Notes under the pieces: model-generated
Databases searched by the model: none
What the model was told of the DNA's origin: nothing
The model's input: only the letters and a program-made list of their open reading frames with translations
In this document: positions 24,069 through 35,700 of the stretch, piece after piece
Numbering within the stretch: position 1 is the first letter of the stretch
Layout: every line of letters starts with the position of its first letter
Position numbers and translations under genes: made by a program
Source of the DNA: Botryotinia globosa
Lineage: Eukaryota; Ascomycota; Leotiomycetes; Helotiales; Sclerotiniaceae
NCBI GenBank assembly: GCA_014898425.1
Contig: RCSZ01000012.1
Coordinates: forward strand, 1,488,001 to 1,552,000
Length of the DNA: 64,000 nucleotides
Direction: 5' to 3'

Positions 24069-26126
24069 GCGGAAGCACTCGGCATCGCTGGTAGTGCAGT
24101 TGGCATCATATCCTTAGCTGTGCAAGTCGGTGATGGCATCTTAAAACTCAAATCATTTTGGAATGCCGTTAAAGACGCTCCAGAAGAGATCTTATATATT
24201 CTTGATGAATTGGACATAACGCATGTGTTGCTCACAGAAATCGAGGACAGCCTTGGTAGCCAAACGATATCCCCTGCAGCTGCTAGATCCCTTCGATTAT
24301 GCCAAAAAGGTGTGGATATACTGAACAAGGCCATCAAGGAGCTTGAAGATGAAATGAAACGGAGAAAGAAATGGGGAGGAGTCAGGATGGTGATGAAAAA
24401 GGAATTGCTTGAGAAAATGGAAAAGAGACTTGGGAGAGCAAATTCATTGATGATGATGGCTCATCAGAACTACATCGGGTATTGATAATCTCTACTTCTA
24501 GCCTTGATATTTTCTGACTTGATTCCAGGATGTTGAGCAAATCGAGAGTCGATGAACAAGTGAGATTGGCTACGCAGCAATTCTCAGAGATGGTGGAAAT
24601 TCGAAACACTTTGAATAGCTTTAATTCAGCTGCATCTATCGTCACTACCCAGCAACAGATATCTATCAATACAATGACTTCTTCGATTACATCACGTGGG
24701 AAAACTACTTCACGTTCCAGGTCTACGAAATCACTATCAAAACATCAGAAGATCCTGAATGCAAAGCTGCGACTTCCTTTCTTCTCGGGTGTATGGGAGC
24801 TTTGTGCCTATCAACAATCAGTATCTGGATGGACTTTCACATTGAGAACATACAATGTTGTTGATTCTCATGCGCCTATAATGGAAATGGCCCGTCGTGG
24901 AGATGTTGCTGGTATTCAGCAACTATTTCAAACACGGCAGGCAAGCGTGTTTGATGTAGATCAATTTGGAAATACAGTTCTTCATGTAGGACAATATCTC
25001 TTTGGTTGTCTTTGAAATCATTTAACTAAAATCTCAAGATGGGGGTTAATACTGGAGAACAAAACGTATGCCAGTTTTTGATAGATCAAGGTGCAGATGT
25101 AAATGAAGTGAAGTATACTGTGTAAGTATAATACTTCACTAGTTCAAAATTGTATCACAATTACAGGCACTTACGATTCTGTTTAGGACAGCATGGGAAT
25201 GGTCATTCGTAGTGTTCGGTGTTTTTGAAGATGCTTTTCCATTATTGCAATACTTGGTTTCCAGGACCGATCACGATATCATCAGTAATTTACACAACCT
25301 CCTAGATTACTGCTGCTGGATCACCCCTGAAGAATTTGATTGGATACTTCGATCTACCGAGAACCCCATTCATGAAAGAAGTCAACAGGAACGGTCACTT
25401 TTAGTGCTAAGAATCTCCGAATGCAGATTAATGCACATGAAAGAACTCGTATGGTTGACTCTGGACAATATGGATATGGAAACTTGCGTCCAGAACTTAA
25501 ATAAAGCGGGTTTCTTCATGCTATTGGAAAGAATCATACACTGCTTAGGTTTCATAGTCGCAAATCATCGGGTTGTTCGGAGCAAAAGTAATCACATGAT
25601 ACCACATGAAGATTATTTGAAGGATCATCTAAACATGGTACATGATCTTTTCCTTGCTGGCTCAAAGTTTTACCACTTAAAAGATACATATAAAGACTAC
25701 AGTCATAGTTTTCTTCGCCAATTATTGAGGGGTGCGACTTCACGTGTTGCGAACAGCCGTGGACTTAGAACGTATGCAAGCTTTGATCGCCTTGAAAAAA
25801 ATCTTCAAAATTCGATCAAGACGTGGCTCGATCAGCTAATGTCAGAGGGGATCGATTTAGTTGAATACGCTCAGTGGGAAAAGAAGATACTGGGTAGCGA
25901 CCAAGTCTGTGGTTTCGTCCAACTTACAAGTAAAAGCTGGCCTCATATAGGGAACGACCATGTCGTGAATTTGTTGAATTTTACATATGGACCAAAGAGA
26001 AGTGACTGGCAGTTCTGGTTTAATATTGAGCCTGAGTTCATACATCGAGGCTGTGTTAAGGAGTTTTGGAATATGGTCGAGAATCCTGAAAGACAGATAC
26101 CGGGTGCTTGGAATTTTGATGCCTAG
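24069..26126 (+). CDS. HeLo-like N-terminal domain / ankyrin protein
   Basis: Four exons, 24069-24478, 24529-24985, 25039-25121 and 25187-26126, encode 629 residues. The donors are GTATTG, GTAGGA and GTAAGT, and all phases join. The N-terminus (MAEALGIAGSAVGIISLAVQ) with its amphipathic glycine/alanine-rich first helix and following helical segment matches the fungal STAND/HeLo-like N-terminal domain family. The middle carries about one and a half ankyrin units (MEMARRGDVAGIQQL, GNTVLH joined to MGVN, and FLIDQGADVN). The roughly 300-residue C-terminal part has no domain I know. Related fungal proteins act in heterokaryon incompatibility and regulated cell death; that role here is inference. 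No NACHT or NB-ARC P-loop is present. An upstream in-frame Met at 24045 is possible but less typical. Confidence 0.85.
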
Positions 26127-26856
26127 TCTATGGGAGCACCATAAACGAGCGACACTTTGGACGAGCGGAGATTTTGACATTCGTGACTCAAGAGTGGTGT
26201 AGTTCTGCTAAGGCGATATTTTTCATTTTCATATGAGGTAGATAATTTGCCCCTGGGTTGGAGAAGTAATTTTGTGGACCTTGCGTCACTGCGATTGATT
26301 ATATTAAGCAACTTGGAAGATATGGGCCACTATTCTGCCTGGGAATTTAAATGGGAACACCTTCAGACTTTTGCTTTCATGAATTTTCTGACTGGGATTT
26401 GTCGTAAGGACGAAATAAATTTGAGTGTGGAGTGCAAAGTCTAGTAATCTTAGGGGAACAATAAGAGGCGAGGAAATATCCAAATGCGATTATCTGAGCA
26501 ATGTTGAGATGTTCTAACATACTGGAATGATCTGTTCAGTACATTCTAGACGAACAGTAATGCTTTGCACTGATCTTGAGAGATTATGAGATCAATGACA
26601 ACATTGCAAGAATACCATAGCTTTTACTATCTGACATATAGGTTTTCGGAATTCGAGCATTCAGATTACATCCCAACAGAAGATCAGATGTGCTATTAAG
26701 AAAACCAAGAAGTGCGATTCATTAGAATGCATAAACTCTCTACACTTGATCATAACCAAATGAAATGAGATTCAATGCAATATTCTAAGTCCAAACACCC
26801 ACCGCCCGTCACTTCTAATCAAAGTACCTCTAACAAATAGCATCCAGTCAACCCAT
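26127..26856. other. Intergenic between convergent genes
   Basis: 3' flanks of two convergent genes. A 65-codon frame at 26247-26444 looks mildly protein-like (EFKWEHLQTFAFMNFL) and could be a relic of a longer ankyrin-gene C-terminus, but no splice model connects it convincingly. Confidence 0.5.
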
Positions 26857-28080
26857 CTAAACATACCCCCGATATCTCGGCCCCCCAGGTACCGCTATAT
26901 TCTCATATCCATACTCCCAATCTCTCTCTCTCTCCCTTTCTCTCATAATTCTAGGTCTTGCATATCTTTCTCTTCCAACCTCACTCCTATCTCTTCTTTC
27001 CCTTTCCCTATTCCTATCCATATCCCTATCTCTAACGCCCTCGCCAAATACTCTTCCCCTCCCCATCTCCCTCTCCACAATCCTCTCAACCCGATCCTCA
27101 ACTCTTTCCACCCGCCCCTCAACTCTATCCTCAAATCTATTCATCCTAACTGCACTCTCATTATCCCTTCCTCTCCCCATCACCGCAACCATTTCCCTTT
27201 GTCGCTCTCCAAACTCTCTCTCCGCATCCGCCAAGCGATCAATCCTTCCCTCCGCAAACTTATCATTTATCCTGCGAAAAATAGCTTCCTCATCCACTCT
27301 ACCCCGTGTATTCTGTTGTTCCGTCTCATTTCTTCGTCTCGATGTCTCGACTTCTCGATCTTGGCCGCGGGATGGCGAGAAATGGTTGATTTCTCCATTC
27401 GTGTTAATCCAGGTTTCGCTAAATGGAGGTATATTCCCAGTACCCAAAATCTTGATACCCATCCCCTCTATTCTACCTTCTCTTCTCCCTTCTTCCCGCT
27501 CAGATTTCATCTGCAGCCCCTTGATATCTCCCCGAACACCATTCAATCCACCGCTCAGCTTTTCGATTTCCCTTTCCCTCGCTAACTCTTTCTCCTTTTC
27601 TAGCTCTTTGATCCTCGCTGCCAAAATGGCCGTGCTCGCAAAACTCTCGTTTGTTTGGGTTTGGGTTTGGGTTCGAGCATGTATGTTACTATTACCAGCA
27701 CTTGAAGAGGTATGACTGACTGCGCTAGAGTTCGAATGGGAGACCGAGGGCGGCGGTGAAAAAGTCGTGTTCAACCCCTTGAATCTTTCGCCTAGACGTT
27801 GTATCACATCGATATTATGGAAGAGATCTGAACAACTTGGTCGTCGTCCTCTTTCCCTATCTCTTTCTCTCTCCCGCTCAAAGTCTAGTACTCTCTCGCG
27901 TTCTCGCTCTCGCTCTCGTTCTCTTTCTTGAGCATAGTACATGCTTTCGCGGTAAGAACTGACAGGTACAAGAGTTGGTTCGACAACATATGTAGATCGA
28001 TAAGGAGGAGGCATGGCGTCGACGCGGATAGTGCGTTCGGATTGGTATTTATCTTTGGGAGACTTGGCTCCGTCAAACAT
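26857..28080 (-). CDS. Arg/Glu-rich coiled-coil protein of unknown function
   Basis: About 407 residues. The frame extends to a TTG at 28224, but the Met at 28080 has an A at -3 and begins MFDGAKSPKDKYQ, so I prefer it; a Met at 28131 is the alternative. After a short tyrosine/proline-containing head comes an (RE)n tract near residue 50, a Ser/Asn-rich stretch, and then long Arg/Glu-rich segments with heptad-like spacing. The C-terminus is GGPRYRGYV. It is almost surely a coiled-coil or disordered protein. I recognise no enzyme motif. It could be a nuclear or cytoskeletal linker, but nothing shows that. Confidence 0.65.
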   Translation of the reverse strand: MFDGAKSPKDKYQSERTIRVDAMPPPYRSTYVVEPTLVPVSSYRESMYYAQERERERERERERVLDFERERERDRERGRRPSCSDLFHNIDVIQRLGERFKGLNTTFSPPPSVSHSNSSAVSHTSSSAGNSNIHARTQTQTQTNESFASTAILAARIKELEKEKELAREREIEKLSGGLNGVRGDIKGLQMKSEREEGRREGRIEGMGIKILGTGNIPPFSETWINTNGEINHFSPSRGQDREVETSRRRNETEQQNTRGRVDEEAIFRRINDKFAEGRIDRLADAEREFGERQREMVAVMGRGRDNESAVRMNRFEDRVEGRVERVEDRVERIVEREMGRGRVFGEGVRDRDMDRNRERERRDRSEVGRERYARPRIMRERERERDWEYGYENIAVPGGPRYRGYV

Positions 28081-28709
28081 TTTGCCTTTGGTTTTCTTTT
28101 TGCGAATGGAGTAAAGAGCAGGCCAGCACATTGGGTGGTTTGATGAGGGTATTATGTACTGAGATTCATAGAGCCAACCGACCTGGTATATCGATGTGCG
28201 ATATGAGCGGGAAGCAAGAAACAATAAGTGGTACAGGTATCAGATCGTAATTAAAGATACATTTATGAACGGTCTAATCATTATACAAATATCTAACGCC
28301 AATATACATTCTAAGAGCCCTGACGTCAATACAAAGAAGAAGAAAAGGTGGAGAACAATAATGAAACTAAATTCCCTACATAAAGGTGCGTATGTACCAA
28401 TGTTCCATTGCATGTTTCAATGTTCAAGCCAACTTGCAGCTTTGCAGATGGCTGGCCCCTTCAGAAGATGTAAGTCAAAAATATTGTTCACCCATGGACA
28501 TGGATTTGCCTCCTGTATAGAAGTCTATCAATAGAACAAAATGGAACTTTGTGGAAGTAGTAGAAAGTCAGAGATACCACTTCTCGTGCCTTTGCTTCTA
28601 TTGAATGTTGAATGTTGAGTCGAATCATGCACCTTCCCGATTGGCCGAAGTAGCGACTTCAAAGTCATAGGCGGCCACCCCTGTCTCATTAGAATATCCT
28701 CAAACGTCT
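28081..28709. other. Intergenic
   Basis: Promoter side of the coiled-coil gene and 3' flank of the acyl-CoA lyase gene. The apparent C-terminal extension of the lyase frame here (28528-28709) is what would be translated only if its last intron were retained. Confidence 0.6.
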
Positions 28710-30525
28710 TCACAACTTTGCTTTGTTTGAATTCTTCTTCGAATCTTGCTGCCATGCGAACTCCTGCCAACAAGTTAGTCAAGTAACCATGACTGATTGG
28801 GAACATACTTACCAAAGGCTTCTGTGCTCCAGCTTCTATGATAACATTGATGACCACCGGTACACTTGCCTTAAACCCCTCTTCAGTAGCTTTTGCAAGC
28901 TCTTCAGGACTTCGGACTAGAAATCCTTTTCCGCCACACATTTCTGCAACTTTTTGATAATCAACTTCCCACCCTAAACTTGTACTACGTAAGCCTCCCT
29001 TGGAACCCATTTCACTGTTCTTTTGCAGTTTCAACCACTCATCTGAGCTTTCGCTATCACCTTGATACACCCCACCATTATTCATAACAAAGATAAGAAT
29101 GTCCATACTGTACCGCGCCATTGTTTCAACTTCTGCCAGTGAGAAACCGAAAGCAGAATCGCCTTCTAAACAAACAATCTTCTTATGGGAAGAGTTTGGT
29201 CCGCTTCGCGCTTCTCGTGAGGGTAAATTATACGCACAATGAGCTGCAATGGCATATCCTAGACCGACGCCCATTGTGGCATGAGTCCCGGCGTCAAGAC
29301 GCAATCGTGGATGCTCTACAGGAAATGCACTACGTGAGATATCCATGGTGTTTGCTCCTTCAGATACATAAACTACGCCACCATTTTTTGGTGGAGATAG
29401 TTTATGAATGGTTTTCTTGATGACGTCAAAGGCTCGACCGTATGCCATTGGTAATTTATCAACTTTCGCAGTTTTAGCAGCGGTAGCTTCATTTTTGCTT
29501 CTACTTGCTTTCAGTTCCTTTATGTATACTGAAGATGTATCGTATTTCCAGCCCTGTAGAGAATCACTTAGTTGTTTGACCACCACATTAATATCCCCAA
29601 TTATTCCAAGTCTGGCGTCACCGTTGTTCTTTCCAATTTCTTCGGCAGATACATCAACCTGAATTATCTTGACATTCGAGTTGTATTTCGGTGCTTCGCC
29701 ATAATGGAGTATCCAGTTGAGTCGTGCACCAAGAACGAGAACGACATCGGCACCTTTGAGTGCTGCAGATCTAGCTGTTGCTGTGTTGGATGGATGAGAG
29801 TCGGGCAAAACTCCCTTTCCCATAGGAGTTGGTAGAAAAGGAATATTGGTCTGGTCGATCAATTGTCGAACTACAGATTCGGCTTGCGCGTATGCGGCAC
29901 CTTTTCCAACAATAACAAGGGGTGCCTTTGCAGACTTCAATAACTGTGCAACTTTTTTAATACTTTCCGGATCTCCTGCGGCTCGTGGCGCAGCAGGTAC
30001 TATCTGTGTTGATATGTGTTCTCCTTCTCCTTGTATGATATCTGCAGGAAAGTCAACGAAACCTGCTCCAGGCCTGCCATACCATGACGCTCTATAAGCT
30101 GCCGTAATTGAATGTGATATTGAATCGAGGTCTGATCGAATTGCGATTTTCGTATGCGGACTCAAAAGAGAGATAGCATCAAGCTCTTGGAAAGCACCTT
30201 TTGTAATCAAATGAGTTTCGCTCGAGCCTGCTAGTAAAAGCATTGGAAAAGCATTGGCAGATGAGTTAACAATGCCTGCCATTGCATGAATCACACCTGG
30301 ACCACCGACAACGAGGCAAACTCCAGGCCGTCCTGTTAAGTATCCATATGCTGTGGCAGCATAGCTTGCAGCTTGTTCATTTCGGAATGCGATGAACCGT
30401 ATCCCTACAGCAATTGCTTCCTCCGCGATTTGCACTACCGGTATACCAACCAGTCCAAATATGACCTCCACTCCCAGTTCTTTGAGAGCGCGGGCTATTA
30501 ACTGAGCACCATTAGAAGTTGTCAT
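28710..30525 (-). CDS. ThDP-dependent 2-hydroxyacyl-CoA lyase / oxalyl-CoA decarboxylase, peroxisomal
   Basis: Two exons, 30525-28813 and 28763-28710, encode 588 residues, close to the family's usual length. The intron 28764-28812 (49 bp) has donor GTAAGT, branch CTAAC and acceptor GCAG. The protein carries the ThDP Glu (FRNEQAASY, E50), the GRPGVCLVVGGPG loop and the ThDP/Mg motif GDSAFGFS ... NNGG around residues 455-485. Spliced, it ends SNKAKL, a type-1 peroxisomal targeting signal (AKL). Reading through the intron gives a 665-residue frame that loses this signal. The closest known relatives are human HACL1, yeast YEL020C (PXP1) and oxalyl-CoA decarboxylases, which cleave 2-hydroxyacyl-CoA or decarboxylate oxalyl-CoA. 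I cannot separate these substrates by eye. It is divergent from the 30871 gene. Confidence 0.93.
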
Positions 30526-30870
30526 ATTCTGTTATGTGAAGGGATTAATCTTGGCTCGGTGCTCGCTCCCCTCGGGATTTAGAGCTCTTATCAATGGGTT
30601 GGTGCCGATAAGCTTGACCCTGAAACAATGCGCTCAGCGGAAATGACATTCACGGTCCCTCAATACTCCTGCCAAATGGTCTCCGATTTATGCCATATCG
30701 AAACATATAAAGCTTTTATGAATACTTAATTTCATTCCACGAAGTTCTATTTATAAAAGTCAAAACCAGAAATTACCCAAGTTGCCTATTCAACACCTTT
30801 ATCGTCGTCGACGAACTACATCAGTCACAGCAGTATACATTCCACACTTCAGGCGTCAAAGTTAACAGAT
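30526..30870. promoter_or_regulatory. Divergent promoter region
   Basis: 345 bp between the acyl-CoA lyase (minus) and the SH3BGR-like gene (plus), so it should drive both. No specific operator identified. Confidence 0.5.
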
Positions 30871-31624
30871 ATGGCTTCGTCTTCTTCTGCTTCTTACTCC
30901 ACCGATCCTGCTCTCTATCTGTACACGTCGTTGACTTCCGGTTCATCCCACATTGTTACTGCGACATCGAGGCTAGAGACCATCTTGAAAGCGAACAGGA
31001 TCCCATTCAAAGCGCTTGATATTGCGACCGATGAAAAGGCACGAATGCTATGGGGTCGCAGAGCTGGTAAAGATGAATCGGGACGTGCTAGAAAGATTCC
31101 AGGCTTAGTCCAGGAAGGTTTGGTTCTTGGTGTACGTTGAGATCAAATGATACAGAGAACATGGCTAATAATTTTAGGATCTCGTTGAGATTGAGGATTG
31201 GAATGAATACGGCGAATTGAAGCAACATATCAAGATTGTACCTGTATCAGGACCTGGGGCAAATCCAGCCATCCAAGCAAAACCTCCAACAAATTTAAAA
31301 GAGAATAACAAGCCGGCTGTGGCTCCTGCAGCTCCTCCCGCATCGACACCTAAATCTGTCAATACGAAACCTTCTGGGGCTGCAGAAACGACTATTACAT
31401 TAGCTTTGCGACAAGCAACTCAAGAAGCGGCACAAAAAGCGAAAGATTCGAAGAAAAAGGCGACAGAGACATTACTTAATGCAACCAAATCTGAACCCGA
31501 GAAAGCATCCAAACCAGCTATTGTCCCAACTGCTACCATCCCTGACGAGAGGCACACCTTCGAAACAATCACTATACTACAAAATCCTGATAACTCAACG
31601 TGGAGCGCTGCGCCGTTCTCCTGA
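30871..31624 (+). CDS. SH3BGR/thioredoxin-fold protein, possibly prematurely terminated
   Basis: Exons 30871-31131 and 31178-31624, with intron 31132-31177 (donor GTACGT, branch CTAAT, acceptor TTTAG). The first 110 residues resemble the SH3-binding glutamate-rich (SH3BGR) glutaredoxin-like family: LYLYTSLTSGS, RLETILKANRIPFKALDIAT, and IEDWNEY. There is no CxxC, as usual for SH3BGR proteins, so redox catalysis is unlikely. An Ala/Pro/Lys-rich, probably disordered stretch follows. Translation meets TGA at 31622, yet the same frame continues with protein-like sequence, described as the next feature. The stop may be a real end, a recent nonsense change or a sequencing error. Confidence 0.75.
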
Positions 31625-31870
31625 TTGAATACTCCCCGTGGAGGATTCACATGTAATTTGAAGTCTTCGCAATCGTCAACTTCCACAGCTTGGAGACCTG
31701 ATGTTGATCCGTATATTTAAGTGCATCGAGGTTGATCTGTATCATTAGGATCTACAGGGGATTACAGAAAGATTGAGATTGAGGAAGCGATACCCGAGGA
31801 GAATGAAGACGAGGAATCAGATTCGAACGAGGAGTTAGAACTGGCTGGATTTCTATTTGCTTCCTGCTAG
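31625..31870 (+). other. Coding-like tail after the in-frame TGA of the SH3BGR-like gene
   Basis: Directly after TGA the same frame reads LNTPRGGF and SSTSTAWRPDVDP, then a plausible intron 31711-31767 (donor GTATAT, acceptor TTACAG), then an acidic exon 31768-31870 (KIEIEEAIPEENEDEESD) ending in TAG. Acidic C-termini are characteristic of SH3BGR-like proteins. I found no intron that removes the TGA and keeps the frame. Confidence 0.45.
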
Positions 31871-32727
31871 ATATTGCAATGTCATCTGTTTCATCCATTC
31901 CTTCTCATGGTCTACTCTTCAAAATCATTTATTGCACATGACTAATAAGCGAATTAGGATATGGTGGATGGCAGTAGCTTTTATCCCTATTCTTCAAGCT
32001 ACGCATTATATTTGAGACTCTAGTGGATCTGTTTATGGGGGAAAGCGAGTTTCTTTTTCGTTCTTCTTTACCCGCCTTCATGGCTTGACAGCGTTTTTAT
32101 TCCTTTTTGATCACGTAGTCCTGCGTCAAGTGCTTGGGCAGGCCACCCAGCATGCTATCTCACGTATCGCACTGTTCGAAATATTCCTAATAATCATCAT
32201 TTCATCGGGAACAAATTGATTCTTTTACAGGAGTACTCTGTGATCTTTGTAGAGTAATGGGAATCCCCTGTTAGCGAAATATTACATGTAGTGGAACAAG
32301 TCAATTTTGACGAGTGTTTTGTTAAAGCCCCCTGAATGAGCGAACCGGAATGATTAACTCTTTCTGCATCCTCAGATAATTTCCTAGAAATGATTGACTT
32401 TTGCTTGCAATATTTTTTGCTGATTAGGGCCCCAGATGTAGTTGACCTCGGTCTTCTCACCGTGTAGCTAGGGGAACAACGAGGGCACTTTAATTGAATT
32501 GTGAAGTGTCATTCGCTGGAACAAAGGATTTTCTTATTTTGATTGTCTTCCTCCTTAGCTGGACTATCTCCTTTTTGATTATGTGCATCTTTGTCCGAGT
32601 CCGTTTTCGTACTATCAAAGGATAATTTTCCTTTTTTACAGCAGTCAGCTTCATATTTCAGTTTCCATTTCTCAAACAACGTGACGCAGAGAATCTAAGA
32701 CAAGCTACAAGATCAACGGCCTGCAAT
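31871..32727. other. Intergenic, 5' flank of the amidoligase gene
   Basis: No gene seen. Pyrimidine-rich tracts and the leader of the 32728 gene. Confidence 0.7.
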
Positions 32728-35700
32728 ATGATTTTCGACTGGATTCACCGCGCTGTCTCGCCTTTCGTCTATACACTTCCCACTCCGAATCCGTTTCAAT
32801 TACAAACCGAGGAAAAACCAAAATCTAAGCGAAATAGTCTGAACTATGGTGTCGAATTGGAATACGTGTTGGCATTTCATGATCTAGAACTCGATCTTAC
32901 GGACCATGAGGGACATGGCCCTAACCATGGAATCGAGAAAAATGTTCCATTAGCTATTCGTCGCGACCCAGCATGGAGTCCAGCGGTCAACGTGCTCTTT
33001 GGAAGACTTGCCAACATTATCTACAATAGTTGGGCCATTCGAAAAAATAACGCCAAGAATGAGGACGAGAAGGAGGATATTTCTAATCTAAGGCCATATA
33101 ATCTCGAGCCACAAGAAATAGTTTTGAATAAACTTAACAAGAAGGTCGCATGGCTTAAAGGTAATATCAAGCACACTGGTTTGCGAAAAAGGAAGGATAA
33201 AATTAAAGGGTCCTACGATCAATGGATCATTTCGACAGATTTTACGGTTGTCGGCCAAGGTTCCGCAAATCTCTATAAATGGATACCACGTATCTCTGGT
33301 AGAAGTTCTAAACGATGGGATTCCTATGGCATAGAAGTGGTATCTCGAGTCCTCAAGAGTGACGACCATAGAGATACGGCAGAGCTTGAAGAAATTGTCA
33401 AAGCGCTCAAAGGTACCGGAGACGAACTATATGAAGGCTTCATAACAAATCAGTGTGCCCTACATGTGCACGTCGAGGCCCCCGATCTTCCTATACTGAA
33501 AGAGTTGGTGTGCATTTTGCTGATATACGAAGAGGAGATCTCAAGGCTACACCCTAGATGTCGTCGTCCGGGTCATCCTGTTGCAAGGGGCAATCTCATT
33601 AGTAATCGCTTGCACACGCTCCTGGGCGCGGATTATATCACATATGAGGAAACGGTCCAAGAAATCTGGGATCAGCCAGCGGACACATCTCTTTACAAAA
33701 AACGAAGAACAATTCAACAGATTCGCGATGAAGTTGGTCAACTGAGGGATGAGAGGGAACTCGCTGGTTACATTGGGTTTCCCCTGACACACACAAGCAG
33801 GCTAGTGAATTTCCAATCATTGAGAACCTCATCGCGGGCTCATACTATTGAGTTCCGACAAGCTCGCGGTTCCCTCAATGTAAAAGATGTCACTCAATGG
33901 GTCGATTTCTGCTTGAGCTTGGTGCAGCTTGCAGAATACTATGTTTCCAATCCGGACGACAGAATCCAAGAATGGCCTGATGAAACTGGTGACGGCATAG
34001 ATGAGGTTGATATATTTAGACTAATGGATGCCATGAAGCTGAGTGAAAGGAGTGTAAACTTTTGGAGAAGCAAAATTGCTAAGTACATGGGATCTAGAGA
34101 TGAGGACAACCGAAGTGACACTGAAAGGCTTCCCGACAAAAAGAAAATAACTCCTAAGCCTCCAAACCCCCCCGGGCCACCTAAGCCACCCGGAGAGCCA
34201 CCTGGAGGGCCACCTAAACCACCTGGAGGATCGCCACCAGGAGGAATGCCTCCACCACCGCCAGGTGGTCAAGCAGGTGTGGTAACATATCCTACTTTAC
34301 CGGGACTGTCACCCGTACAGCAGCCAAATCCATTGATAGTACCTCCACTTTTCTCTCCGAAGCGGAAAATAAAGAAGCTCCCAAGACGAAAGACCCCAAA
34401 GCCTGAAAAACCGAAAATAATATCGGAAGCTAGAGCGAGATTGATAAAAAGATTGGAAGAGAGAACTGGAAAAAACCCTTATTTTGATGTAGCCGTCGGT
34501 GGGGGATCCAGCATTCCCCCAGCAGAAAGTGGTATGGAATCACTCGCTACATACTTCAAAACCACTACCAGCGATCTGGCTACGCCATTTCGAATTTATT
34601 CACAACAACCAAAACCTCCAAAACCTCCATTGTCGCAGCCTCCGCCAAAAATTCATCCAGCACTCGAGCCCGTGCCAAGTTCACTACCCAGTCAACCATC
34701 ACAGAAGCCAAAGCCTCCAGTGACCTTTAAGCCAACGCCGGGAAATATAGGAGCAGGTGGTAAAGTGCACCCTACTAAAATTCCGTCAGACGGCACAGAT
34801 ATAGATAATCCAGATTACGTGCCTGATGAAAATGAGAAACCAGTATCTCCCAAACCTTGGGTAGAGACAAGCCATGATTCAGATTACGATATTATACATG
34901 GCATTGGTCTATATCGTGATCGACCACCAGGTGAACCTTGGCATATAGATAAAGGTATCTATGTACCTAAACAAGATACACCAACTCCTTTCAAAAAAAT
35001 ACCGAAAATCACAGAGCCGAAAATCGAAACGCAAGTAGAACAAGAAAAGCCGCCACATGATACCAACGACGATCACGAAGGTGTGATCACAGGAATATCT
35101 AAACCTCCAAAACCTGCACCCACCGAAGTCAAGATCCCACCACCTCAAACTGTACCCAAAATTCCTCCTAAGGTGGGCGGTCTTAGCTGGTTTAGTGGTC
35201 TTACCACTTCAAATGCTTCAAATGTAGGACCCAAATTCACAACTGTAAGTAGCCTAGAACCTTCGTTTGAGTAATTCCCTTTTACTGACAAACATTAGGT
35301 CCCTATAAGTAGCCACCATCATGTACCAACTACACCGCTGAAACCACCAGTCACTGGAACAACAACGGAAGTTATTTATCCTCAACTCCCGGAAGATCAT
35401 ACGAAAATCCAACCGACTCCTAAGCCTAAGCCTCCGCCTTTGGTAGGACCTGTTCCTTCCTCGGGTAAAAGACCACCAACAGGTGGAGTCTTACCAGGCG
35501 AAAGAGATCCAAAAAAACCGAAGATCTCTCCTCCATCTAGTGCCTTTAAGCCTACAGGGTCACTGACAGTCGATGGGGTACTCGAGATCCTCGAGAGTTT
35601 CAAATATTTGGAAGATGAAACACTTCGTAGAGAAGCAATGGAGCAATTGCACAACACTGGTGACGCAAATAAAGCAATTATAGCAGCGGCCGTCTCTATC

